From Hirudo medicinalis (taxonomy: Eukaryota; Annelida; Clitellata; Hirudinida; Hirudinidae), in contig MPNW01000236.1 in the NCBI GenBank assembly GCA_011800805.1, positions 97,738 to 161,737 on the forward strand: DNA of 64,000 nt. Reading direction: 5' to 3'. Each line of letters begins with the position of its first letter. Position 1 is the first letter of the stretch. Below are positions 13,265 through 25,313 of this stretch, piece after piece. Both the position numbers and the translations under genes were made by a program. Below the pieces are notes generated by a model that did not search any database, had not been told where the DNA came from, and worked only from the letters and a program-made list of their open reading frames with translations.

Positions 13265-13447
13265 CAGAGCTGGGACCAAGTACTGAAGCTCAAGTACAAG
13301 TACGAGAACAAGTACTCAAGGTCCAGGTACGAGTACGAGTACAAGTATTCGAGGTCCAAGTACGAGTACAAGGAGTACAAGTACCTAAAATCGGTACTCG
13401 AGTAGTTCTAGTAATTAAAAGTACAAGTACCAAGTACCCCAGGTCTG
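13265..13447. mobile_element. 183-bp hAT-like MITE with GTAC-rich interior
   Basis: The left end is CAGAGCTGGGACCAAGTACT; the reverse complement of the right end is CAGACCTGGGGTACTTGGTA, giving a CAGA(G/C)CTGGG terminal inverted repeat. Flanking 8-mers are ATTATTAC (13257-13264) and ATTATTAA (13448-13455), a 7/8 match to an 8-bp target duplication. The interior is built of AAGTAC, GAGTAC and CAAGTAC units, the subterminal hexamer style seen in several hAT families. No transposase is encoded; the frame across it at 13081-13455 is incidental. Confidence 0.8.
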
Positions 13448-13965
13448 ATTATTAAGACCTTTGGAAATTCCTGCTGCTATTTTTACATCATCTCCATCCA
13501 GCCTAATCTGTCGGCCTCACATCTGTCGAATCCCTCGGTAACAAGCAGATAAACAAACAAACACAAGGATAAGGAGACTGACAGAGAGATACCTAAAGGT
13601 ACCGAGATATACGCTTATTACGGCTTAAAACAAGATGCCAAGCCATATTATAAAAGGGCAAAGAATAAGTACTGGAAGTACTTAATAGAGGATAGAAACA
13701 CTAAGCCAGAATCAAAGCAGAACGGTTATGTAAATCGTATATAAATTCATTATTCGATAAATTAAACTACAAACACACGGGTAGCAAAGCAAAGAACCAT
13801 CCAGAGAGACAAGGACGTACATAGCGTGACAAAGAGAGATGTGGCGAATGGAGAGAGGAAAGGTGCGACGTCGGAGGTGCAATTCACGGTGACTCCTCCC
13901 GGCTACTCCAGAAGGCATCGGAGATGTGCACATGTTTCATTCCACGTCCAGGTGTCTTTTATTAA

Positions 13966-14275
<310 letters not shown>

Positions 14276-14394
14276 GAATAGAGTACAATTCCAAATATTT
14301 GACAGTAAGATCAAGACCCAAGGTTTTCAAGGTATCAGGACATTCCACAAAACATTGCTTAATCTTCAAAATCTTGATATATTGTAATATTGAT

Positions 14395-14820
14395 ATGATG
14401 ATGATGACGACGATAATGATGAGAAGGTGGCCGACGGCAATGACGACGACGACGACGATGATGATATTGATGTTGATGATGGTGGTGGAATTCCAGACGC
14501 GTATTGATAACGGGAAACACTTGATCTTAGGGGTATCATGAACAAATCATTACTGACGATCTGCTTAGCAATGGTAACGGAAGAGGTTTTGAAAGCGAGC
14601 GACCGGGTTCAAAGGTCACAAGCCTTCGCCTAATCAGGAAAAGATGAAAAGGGTTTGCCCAAACATTCGTCTCCGGAGCCCCAAGAAATTTGCTTGAAAT
14701 GTAATACTGGGCAATCCGTGTTTATTCCCCCTTTGGTGTTGTCGATGACGACGATGATGATGACGATGACGATGACGATGACGACGACGACGTTGATAAT
14801 GATAATGACGATGATGTACT
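14395..14820. repeat. Two (GAT/GAC)n arrays
   Basis: GATGAC-type arrays lie at about 14395-14485 and 14738-14816, separated by unique sequence. No gene support. Confidence 0.85.
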
Positions 14821-17128
14821 TTAAATAAATAAAACGTTAAAATTATTATTACTAACTTTATTTGACCTGGTGACTGTTGCTGAATATTATTAAAATTTAT
14901 ATTAAAATATCTGGCTTTATTAACCCGGTTTTAAAAGTCTACCTAAAAACGTCAACAAATACGTCACGTCCAGTCACACAGCGCGAGTCAAGTTACGATG
15001 CAACAATACACATAAGCAATTGATGGCGATTGTCTCTCATGGGCTTACGTGACATAATAGAGAAATAATTAATAACAATGAATATTTATAGTACCAGCCA
15101 CACGGTTCCCCTACCCACACTTCAACACATTCCCAGATTTCCCTCGGGCTTTAGACTCAGATCTGCGGTCTCATTGCTGTGCCAATGTTGATGACGGACA
15201 AGATGACACGGATAACGACAATTACCTGATCTCCTCACTTGGATGAAATGGAAGAAACCTGGCCTCGACCAAAGTGCCCCGAGACTTATGGCAAACTAGA
15301 AAATATCAAAACATCCTCCAAAAAATATCACAATATGGCGATGGTCGCTTGGATAATTATCACTTTTAAGCCCTCAGGCTGGCTAGCTTTATGCCATTTT
15401 GTTCTGCTCAGGATCACGGAAAGTAATTTCTTATCAATTCTTATCGGCGAAATGATGCAACCTCACTCTGAAAATGCTCGCCCGCAAATTTGTTTTCTCG
15501 CAAACACGGCCATTTCTCGCTCACAGGCATATTTTCTCAAGGGAAACAAAAGAACGCTTCGGCATTTTACTCTAGGCCGGTTGACAGATCTTGCTGATTA
15601 GCGATAGCATCGGCAAGAGGGAGAATTCGACAACATCCAGACAAACGTTTGCCGACAGAGTTGTTATAAAATCTGATAAAAGAAAAATGGCCACTTGAAA
15701 AAAGCCCGACCATCGCCTCAGCCGGCCTCTGAACAATTTCGTTTTCGGATTCGTCGGAGCAAACTGAAATTTTCGAATTCACATCCTCAGGGGAAAAGCA
15801 TTCACGTACACAACGTAATTTATCGGAAAGCTATATAGCCGGAGGATTTTAGCAACTGCCTTAATTTGGTTCTAAACCCTGGGGCTACGCATTTATGACT
15901 GACTGTTCGCGTGTCTTGTTTACGACGTTGTTTTAGTCGACGACACAAAGTTTTTAGCTTTTAGAAAATCAAAACTTGGAGCGAAAATGTAGTTTTAAAT
16001 GGCTAATATACTTGAGAATTACGACTTTTAATAATTTAGTTATAATTAGAGTCTAAAGCTTTGAGGTTTGCGACACATCCAGACATGACCTTAATCTTAA
16101 ATAAATACCTGCAAGAGCCGGAGGGAAAACTCATTTATACAATTGTTTTCGAAAATAAAGATTCAAATCGTCTAACTGGAAGAAGCCAGTGTTTGGGCGT
16201 GCGTACATGCTAAAGTATGTTTGGTTCTAAAACGAAGCTTAAACGCCCCGAGCGAATACATTTCACTTAAATCCGAACAAAAAATGCTCCAAACTTTTAA
16301 TGAAGAGAAAAAATAGATTTAAAAAATACTAAGTGAGCGACGCCTTTATAATTTCTTGTTAGAATAAAATGCTTCTCTCCCAATACTCTCAGCTGTTGAA
16401 TTTTCAGCACGCAAGCATCCGAGATGTCAAGTTACATAAAATGTATTTCTTCATGCGATACTCTTTCCATATCCCTATGGAGTCCTTTTTTGCGATTTAT
16501 TAGATAATCTCGTTCCGAAAAAAGCATAACATATTCAGGAATTACCCTAACAAGCACAGTCTTCATTATAATCTTTTTTTTACAATCATGTCAATTGTTT
16601 TTGATCAACGCATTTCTGCTTTAGTAAGTTATGAATAACTTACAATGCTCAATCGGAAATATTCACATTCTTTATATTCACATACAATTTCATGTGAAAC
16701 ATCACTTGAGCTTTCATAATGAATTTTGTGGTTTTCAAAGATAAATCTCCCGAGCTATTTAAAGTGTCTATTTCGTTTTAAATGTCCCAAGAAATGTTAA
16801 TCCTATTATGTCGGGTAAATGGGCTGCAACTTGAGAGGCAAAATGAAATTCAAGACATATTGATTCATCCAGACAAAATGATCTAATATGTGTAACATTC
16901 ATTGCAGCAGGACAGAACCAATTCATCAGAAACACGGAATAAATAAACTAAATTTATTGCATCAAGCCCCAAAGATTTTATCAAAACAAAGTTTGCAAAT
17001 TAACAGTAAAAGTTTAAGTGATAAATAATTTCAATGAAGCTGACAACTTTTTGAGTAAAAAGGCAAGAGATAATTCACGATAACAGAAAAGATTTTGCAA
17101 AATAATTTGAAGGAGCGAGGAATTTTCA

Positions 17129-18343
17129 TTACCAATTGTCCAAAAAATCCAGCCCGGTTTTCTTCAGGGGTGGGCTCATTTCTTTGGAAGGATTCTGGAA
17201 ATAAGTAAAATGTGATTTATAATGTATTATATAAGTTAGAAATGAATTCATAAATTAGCAGGTAAATAATAAATTGACAACACTCAATTAGTCTAATTTA
17301 ATGTGAAGCATTAAAATATTGACAATCCAGTGAAAGCTACAATACCAAGTAATTCAGAGATTCCAAAGGTCGGTTAAGGAAATCCTCTGGTGAAGGTTCA
17401 CGAGAGTCCAGGAACACCTTGTTGTAATTGCCAAAGTCTTTGGGCTCTTCCTTGCCGGGCAGATCCATTGATGCAATAGATGGTTCTTGTGGCCCAGATG
17501 ATCTTTTCTGACCAGAAGGAGCCTTTTTCTTGGAAGATTTTGCAGACTTCTTAGGTTTATTGGCTGAATTTTCACTAAGAAGCACAGACTTTTCATTTTG
17601 ACATGGAGAAATGCTGTTATTGACAACGGACGACTCGACTTTGTATTCGGCTTCGTCTCCTTCAAAGCCCATATTATCCGGTGTGATATTATTTTTGGCT
17701 GTGTCACTGTTTTTGTCGAAAGACTTTCTGAGACCAAATTTTTTAAACATTTCTTCAACTTCATTCTTGGAGCAACGAGAGTTCTCCATTTCTGTGTAAC
17801 CTTTGAAGGAAGATATCTTTGAGTAATTCTTTTTCTTAACTGATGGTATCTCCTCTCCAGACTGAACATCTTCTAGAGTTAGGTCTTGCTGGCTCTGAAG
17901 TTGTGGCAACAAAGTCAGTTAAACTTTTACAAAAACAAAAAATATCAATATCAGACTTTTGTTCTCCAAGAAAATGGACCTGAATGCTCATCCGTCCATG
18001 TCCAACCCTGGAAAAGATCTTGACATAAGATGTGATCTAAGAATTATCAAGCAATCTAGAGTTTTACATTTTCATCATGTTCAAAATCGACCATGATTTT
18101 TTCGCCTGAAGCAATTTTCAGTATCGGAAAGCAATCAGGTAATACTTCCGAACTTGTCTTATGTGCATATTTACTTGTTAAATCATTATCAATAAAGTGC
18201 TGGTCTAACAATTCTTCTTGTTTATCGAAGGGTAAATTCTGCCAACGGTCGCAAAATCTATTTTTTATGTCCTTACATTCAAACAGTATCTTTTGGGATA
18301 AAGAACTTATTGAGGAAAAATAACTTATGGCCGCATCTTCCAT
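17129..18343 (-). CDS. C1orf198: C1orf198-like protein (DUF4706)
   Basis: Three exons, 18343-18068, 17894-17346 and 17194-17129, join in phase 0 to give about 296 residues. The N-terminus carries the DUF4706 signature: YFSSISSLSQKILFECKDI aligns with human YFSSLSPMARKIMQDKEKI, followed by W-NLP--KQEELLDQ. The last exon encodes KTGLDFLDNW*, nearly identical to the human C-terminus KTGFDFLDNW. The middle is Ser/Lys-rich and poorly conserved, as in other members. Function is uncharacterised in the family. The start is the Met just before EDAAISYFSS; an in-frame Met 10 codons upstream is also possible. It lies tail-to-tail with nothing on its left and runs in the same direction as MEA1. Confidence 0.85.
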
Positions 18344-19006
18344 TTTCCAGCAGCCACCACAGCAAACACTCACTCCAAAACAAACATCTCAAATAAAAGT
18401 GAATTTGGAGATGTTATTACATCTATTGCCACATTATCTCATATTAAATTTTTTATCGCGAATGCTTTTATTTTTATGCTTTTTGCTTGTCTTTAAAGTC
18501 AGAATGTGAACAGTTTCATAAGTCTTGTCATATGGCGAGGCTGCCGTCTCAACACTTGGATTTTGCAGCCGTAAATATCACGGGAGTAAAAAAATATTAA
18601 TACACTGTTTAATATTTAACGTTTAACAAACTAATATTTAACGAAATGTTACAAATTGTATGTGTTATTCTCTCTCCTTATTAAGGCCACACACACCAGG
18701 CAATCACTAGCGAAAAGTGCTGATACAAAAAAGTCGAATCCCCGCTACCTCTGACAGGCATTAAATAATTATTGTCTAGAATAAGAATGTAGCAAAATGT
18801 TCCTTGACAAGATTGTGCAACACCACTCAGTTATCTTGAGAGATATTTCCTTTTCATTCCCTCTCATTGATCCATCAGATTTCAGAAGCTACAAATTATT
18901 GCAGTTATTAAATCAGTTTCTACCTCACAAAACAATCTGCAGAAGATTCCTAGCAGAAAATTTTGAAAGGTCAGAGAAAAAATAAAGTTAAATTTACAGA
19001 TTCACA
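18344..19006. other. Short spacer between C1orf198-like and MEA1
   Basis: It holds the 5' region of the C1orf198-like gene and the 3' end of MEA1, both minus strand. The small frames at 18327-18509 and 18797-18985 (plus) lack support. Nothing else is seen. Confidence 0.6.
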
Positions 19007-20280
19007 TCATTTATCAATATTTTGGCTCTGGATAGCAATTTTTGACAACAATTCAGAGATCCATTTATCTTCTGGTATCTGACTGGCCCAATCTGGAATG
19101 TGGTTTGAGGGTAGGCTGAAGCCCTTCATCAGAGTTTTGATTTTATTGGCAGCATCTGCCAAAAACATAGGTCACAGTAAGCATCATAAATGTGCGCATA
19201 ACTCTTGAACAGAAATTTGATCGCATGTCATTGTAAAAACACATATCATTGACAATTAATGAGACCTCTTCAAAGAACCGTAATATTCGCTTGATTCTCA
19301 CCTTCATCCATTGTCGAAATCTCGTTTACATCTCTGGGTGTCTTCCACAGCTCCCTCCTCTCTTTTAATTCTTCACTTGCAAAGCTGCTCTAGTTATGTA
19401 AAATAATATTGCAATTTAATACAATTTTGAATAAACCATAAAGCTAATAAATTTCATGAATAGACAGCCATTCCAACTAACTTCATGCTTATCTGCAGAA
19501 TTTGAACCAGTAGCTGCAAGCAAGGAATCCACACTCAACTCATCATCATCATCTTCATCTTCCTCAGTAGCAATTATTCCTTCAGGTCCTAGAGACAAAG
19601 CAACTCCCATTATTTTGTAGTAACAGAAATTAAATTTAGATGAGTTATTAAATCCCAACAGATAAGATTTAAAAATATGTATAATCCCCTGAGTTTTTTC
19701 ATCTATAATTTCATTAACTATGGTCCCTAGACTTATTACAATATTACAAGTTACCTATTAAATGTGGTCTTGAGGTTCTGTACAATGATGTTGTGTATTT
19801 AGCCTATATTTTGAGTGCCTTTTATATCCCAATGGGATGTGAAGGCACTTTAATTGATCTACCATTTATATAGCGCCCCTACCCCAGGGCACTCCCTGGC
19901 GGTGCAGGATGGGTTGCGAACACGACACATTATGACTGTTGCTATTACGACTGCATGCAGGAACGCAACCCATTCGGTCAACCTGCACGCCATGTTATCA
20001 AATTCAGATACATTAGCAGTAATAACATTAATATATTTGCATACTCTGATATCAGAATTCCATACAACAATTTTCTAAAGTATAATGCAAAGAAAGATAA
20101 ACAAACAACTTGTTCACCTTGGGGAAGAGGAGAATATCCCAAGTTAATATAACTGTTCTCTTCATCTACAGTTGGTACCTCTCCCTGATTTGTTATGTCG
20201 GTGTCTATTTCTGGGCTTCGGCCATTTCCAACACCATCATGTTCGCCTAAATAAGGCTTGGGCGACATTACTGTTTTCAT
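19007..20280 (-). CDS. MEA1: Male-enhanced antigen 1 homologue (MEA1)
   Basis: Four exons, 20280-20118, 19588-19482, 19389-19302 and 19155-19007, give about 168 residues; human MEA1 is of similar length. Exon 1 ends with INLGYSPLPQG, matching the family's YSYQPLNQ block. Exon 2 is acidic (EEDEDDDDE). The last exon carries the conserved tail: KIKTLMKGFSLPSNHIPDWA aligns with human VKRTMAGVSLPAPGVPAWA, followed by a conserved Trp (DKW). The molecular role of MEA1 is not established. Splice junctions are canonical and the phases agree at all three introns. The second intron of the gene region (about 19785-19880) contains a dispersed repeat. Confidence 0.82.
19785..19880. repeat. Dispersed repeat, copy 1
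   Basis: Sequence around TTTTGAGTGCC, AATGGGATGTGAAGGCAC and GATCTACCATTTATATAG matches 46280-46366 with scattered differences. It lies in the first intron of MEA1. To its right it continues into CGCCCCTACCCCAGGGCACTCCCTGG, which may also belong to the element. Confidence 0.75.
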
Positions 20281-21174
20281 ATGTGCCTAATATTTAAAAA
20301 CAAACGTAAACTAGCTTTTTGTAACAATGTAAGGAAATCGTTGTATGGCATATATAAATGAATTCCAATAATGAAACAATTACAGAATTTGGTATGCCCA
20401 CAAATACAAATACAAATCTATGGCAAATCGCATTGATGTACAAAAGTTTTTTTCACAGCAGAAGTCACTAACTCCAGCAATTGTTTACAAAATTAATCAA
20501 TAGCATATGTGCCTTGAAAACCTCTGTAGACATCCGCATAATGTATATTTTGTAATCAAATTTAATTCTTGTTTATTTGTTATTATTTTAAATATCTATA
20601 TTAATTATTTTTCCGTTCATGTAAAATAATGTTAATTGTTAAAAATATTTATATTATCAACTACAAATCAATAAATGTATTTTAAGTTGTATTAAAACAT
20701 TTACAGACTTAATAATTTATAAAACGTATGAATAACATACTTACTATCGCACAGCCCGTTACGAAGCGATTAGATTTATTCTACCATCCGGGTATTAAAT
20801 AGCGCGAAAATTGCCTCAAAACAGTAAATAGCCGGTCATTTGGGTGTGATTTTGAAATTTTGAATTACGTCGCGGGAAATTCGATCTTAATTTACGAATT
20901 AGTATCGAAAGTACTGATGATAAATAGAATAATAACTCTATGTAATATATCTATCGGGCCGTGTACTCGATATTTTGCTGTTTGTGGAATGTTTTTGTTT
21001 ATATCGGATAACTAAAGGCGCGAAATAATACATTTACCGATAGAGCAAGTGTTTTACTTGCTTTTTTAAAGCGATAAAATCGTTAAATTCCTCTGCCATT
21101 ATTTGGCTAGAATTACCGAGTAGCGATTGTCCCCGATTGCATTCATTTTATTGTCTTGTCGATACAGTTCAACA
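20281..21174. promoter_or_regulatory. Divergent MEA1/CTDSPL2 promoter with three E2F-type sites
   Basis: The 894-bp spacer lies between two outward-facing start codons. Three exact matches to the E2F core GCGSSAAA occur within 225 bp: GCGCGAAA at 20802-20809, GCGGGAAA at 20872-20879 and GCGCGAAA at 21018-21025. The right half also has several partial ATCG/CGAT elements (for example 20948, 20968 and 21040) reminiscent of arthropod DRE sequence, none complete. E2F control is inferred from motif density only. Confidence 0.5.
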
Positions 21175-24144
21175 ATGCAACTGAGAAAGAAATCCACGCG
21201 AAGCCAGAAAACTTATCAAAAAAAGTCTGTGAAGGCCGACAAATCGCTGACTATGACTCCCAGTAAACGGGTCAAACGTCTTGTTAGCAACAAGTCAGAA
21301 AGCAATGTCGTGGTAAGATTTTCATTTTGAATCGATATTTTAAGAGGCATTTATTAACAATTTGTATGTGGTGAGTAGAGTTGTGTAACAGGCGAATGAA
21401 TGAATGAAACTTTTTATTTATAATTTTTTTTTTGTTATAGATAGTGTCTATTTAAAATATAAATCTTACTGAGTTTCTTGAATATTTGACTTGACTGGAA
21501 GTAATTGATTAAACCAGATGTGGGAGTTGATTGATGACCATGATTTGATCTGCTGGAGGCAGAGGAGATTATATTTGTGAATTACCAAAATTTTACAGTC
21601 TTCTACTTCCAAGATGCCAAAGTCAGTTGCATCAAAAGTACCAGAGAAACCTAAAAAATCATCAACCAAAAAGGCTGTCAAGCCCATCAGTCGGGCAAAG
21701 AAGCCTGCAGCAACACAGCATTCCTCTCAGCAGAAGGGAAGGGCAAGCAAGAACCCACCAACCAACAATATCCCTTCGAGTTCTACCAAAACCGATTCAT
21801 CACCCGAGACCATGTTGACTCTGAAGCAAGTCCTAACTGAAGAATTGCAGGACTCGACAGTTTCTACTTCATCCTCCCTGTCTCCCACTTCTGGAAAGAA
21901 TCTCAAATCTCTGAGCAAACCAGTGGTGCAGGAAGCTTCCACCACTTCTAATGTGGCTTCTGCATCGACTTCTGTTGCTGAGTATGAGGAGAAGAATGTC
22001 AAGAAAGGTCTAGGTAACGATTTTGCATTATTCTAATTTAACATGTAAAATAAATAACTCGTTAATTATATTTACTGAAATCGATTGCATTGCATACAAT
22101 TCATTGATAACAAAGTTTTATGTCCAATTAGGCAAGAGGGCACCACTAAAGAGACATGCAGAAGTGCCGACCACGACAATGACCACGAGAGCCAAAGCTG
22201 CCTGCCTGAGCAACACTCTCTTTTCTCCTGCATTTCATCTCTGCCCACCACCAACCCCTCCCAAGATGACAGGTGGGTACCATTATTGGCTTTGGGAGCT
22301 CAACTTTTTTTAAACTTATTATTATCATCCCAGGTGCGGGAAAGCTTGCTGAGAATGTCAGAGACACTCCCGATCAGTCGTGCAGCAGCATGACTGCAAT
22401 ATCTGAAGGTTGATATAGTTCTTCAGTAATATTAATTATTATTTTAAAGAGTTGAGGGTCAATTATTTCTTGATCCCCTGGTCTAGTCGGCAAGGAGAAC
22501 AAGGTCCCATCCTTTTCTGTGGATGGCGACAACGGCCAGGCCTCTCAGAACGACTCGAGAAACTCAGTTGAGTCTGTCCCTGATGAGCGACTGAGATGCG
22601 ATGAGGTCCTCACCTACAACCTGCCCGCATCGTCCTCTGCAGTCGAGATTGCTCCCCTTCAGGCACCTTCGGCAGCGTCCACTTACACGTCCAATGCCGG
22701 CCTCATTGCCAGTGCCACTCTCCAGCCGGTTCCTTCTACCGGCTGCCTCGCTGCCATGACGACCGAAGGAGGAAATATGGATGAGGTGGCCAATGAGGAG
22801 CAGATGGAGGAATGGGACCAAGAGGTCTTTGACCCGTGAGTCTTTTTAGGTTTATAGGAATGGTTCTTGGGAATATATGTTATAGGCGTTGTGATGACAA
22901 ACGAGTATTTATGTTAATTCGTTGACAGTTATTACTTTATCCGTTACCTGCCACCACTTGTGGACGAGATGAGGATCAAGACGCCTGCCCTCCCATTGAA
23001 GACCAGAAGAGCTCCTGAGTTTACACTCGTTTTGGACTTGGTAGGTTTTTTAGCCGGATTCAGCTTTACAATTACCAGTAATTTTTTTTTAAATAATTAG
23101 TTCCATGAAAACACATACTTTCTTGTCAAATACTATGTTGTGATCGCTTGTAGGACGAGACCCTGGTGCACTGCAGTCTGGCTGAAGTTCCAGATGCTGT
23201 GTTCACTTTTCCAGTACTTTTTGAGGAGGTCACTTACCAGGTGCGAATTTTGTGGTTTCCTGTCCTGCATTCAATATCTTCCTTCTCCTTGGTGTTTATG
23301 GCATTGCTAGCTAACTTCCTTTCTTAAATGTTAAAAGATCTTGCAAGAATTTCTCCTTGTTTTTGTTGCAATATAAACTTTGTAGGTTTATGTCAAGACA
23401 AGACCAAGGTTCAGGGAATTCTTGGAGAGGGTGTCGAAGCTGTACGAGGTGATTGTTTTCACAGCATCCAAGAAGGTCTATGCCAACAAGTTGCTCAACC
23501 TCCTCGACCCGCATCGGAAGCTCATCAGGTTTCTCGATGTGTTTTTGAAATCTAACCACTCCGCTATTTTCCCTCCTTTTAATCTTTGCTTGTTAATTTA
23601 GAAGTTTCAGTTAACTGGTTGATATTTTGCCTTCAGGTATCGCCTGTTCAGGGAGCACTGCATCTGCGTCAACGGCAACTACATCAAAGACCTGAATGTT
23701 CTCGGTAGAGACTTGTCCAAAACCATCATAATTGATAATTCTCCACAGGCGTTCGCATATCAGGCGAGTGACGACGTTGCATCCACTTGATCGGGAAATG
23801 ATTCTTCTCTTTCATTTGATCCTCTTTCTGTTAATTATTGACAAACCTACTAATATGTTCAGCTGGACAATGGCATCCCAATAGAAAGCTGGTTTGAGGA
23901 TCAGTCAGACGACGAACTCATGAAACTCATGCCTTTCCTCGAGGAGCTCGTCACCAAGGTTTGTTGTTTTGGACCCATTTAATGTCACGTTCTAGTAATT
24001 GACTACGATGACTGGCCCGGAATGGTGCCGCTAGATTATTGTTGGTAACTGTGTCATGAATTGTTACTCACTCAGGATGATGACGTCAGGCACCACATCA
24101 GGTCAAAGTTCAAGTTACATGAGTTACTACCTCAACTGGAGTGA
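21175..24144 (+). CDS. CTDSPL2: CTD small phosphatase-like protein 2 (HAD/FCP1-type)
   Basis: Eleven exons: 21175-21312, 21599-22013, 22132-22272, 22334-22408, 22487-22835, 22929-23040, 23154-23240, 23386-23528, 23637-23763, 23863-23958 and 24076-24144, about 583 residues. The C-terminal catalytic domain has the FCP1/SCP motif [14 protein letters not shown], split by an intron after LDL, with DxDxT nucleophile and acid Asp. It also has FTASKKVYA and [14 protein letters not shown], and it tracks vertebrate CTDSPL2 closely to the end. The N-terminal half is a basic, Ser/Thr-rich, probably disordered extension that includes the family's FSP block; the whole is longer than human (466 residues). 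It is expected to be a Ser/Thr phosphatase acting in the nucleus or on signalling proteins. The intron after exon 9 uses a GC donor (CAG|gcgagt at 23764). Confidence 0.95.
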
Positions 24145-25313
24145 TGATGACGATGACGATGCCATAAAATGGCTGTCATTTTGTTTCTAAGATAAACTTC
24201 GAGGAGGGAGGAGACATAAGAATTGTTTTATAATTTTTGTACTATTTGATTGCTAAAAGAAATGCTCTAATCTCTGTCAGCAGAGGACGTCCCAGACGGT
24301 CATCATGTTATGCCAAAGTTCTAGATCGGTCTTCTGCATGTTTCTGACTGCGTCGATTGACTTTTTAAGTTGCTGATCGAACAATCTACAGTTGAGGCAT
24401 AATTCGTGTTGTTGTCAGTGCATCGTTTTGTTCATTTCGGTTGCCTCGAGTCTTGTCCTTCGGGCCCCCACTCGATGCGAGGCATTCTCGATATTGGCAA
24501 CTGCCCTGACGAGTGTTGCAGCTCGCAATCGTTCGTCAGAAACCGAGGGCCACGCCATCTGCCGTACTACGTCGACCTGGCAGCAGGGACCTCGTCCCGA
24601 GCTCTTATTGCGCGATCACGTGCTGATAGCTCGCTGCTGCTTTGCCGTTTCCTAATATGGATGTTTCGCTTTGCCAGCAGGTTTCAGTTGCTTTCAGCAT
24701 CAATTGAATTTAGCTCTTATGACTATCTTAACTGACACATCTATGTGGTTCGAGTTCTCTATTCAAACTTGATGCAAAACCAATTTGAGTTAGTCCTCTA
24801 TATATGCATATACAACGCATACATATATTCTTCTGGGAAGTTATTTCTGACAATGGTGTGTTAGTTGGCAGTTTTGTTGCAGTCTTGTTAAGATTAATGT
24901 GAAGTATTAGATATGGAAGCTTTGTGACTCATTAAGTTGCTTTGGACGTACAGCTCATTTAGATGGTTTGAGAGCCGACTTGGGTTTCATTTTTGTCGGA
25001 ACCCGCTCGCCCTGAATTGGGTTCTTCTGTGTTTATTTTGTGGGAGCTTGAACTTATGTTTTTGCTGCAGTATGTAACAAAAAATGTGGAAAACTTTTGA
25101 GCGTGGTCTTAAATTTTATGATTTGCAAGCACATTGTTGGTGTGTGGTTTATTAGAAAGAATTTTAAAATGTAAATTTACGATTACAACTGGTAAAAAAT
25201 GTAGCTGCCTATCTAGAACTGCAAATGGGTTGGCAAACCCTCCAAAATAGTTGCCACTGCCTTGGTAAATGAGTAGGACAAAACAGTTATAAAGGCTTTT
25301 AGTGTTCCAGTAC
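24145..25313. other. Convergent 3' region between CTDSPL2 and AKAP7-like
   Basis: It contains the presumed 3' UTRs of two convergent genes. A frame at 24392-24735 is open on plus but has no family resemblance. I see no repeats of note. Confidence 0.6.

Noticed and set aside
24392..24735. Two overlapping frames downstream of CTDSPL2
   Set aside because: Sits where the CTDSPL2 3' UTR should be; no homology.
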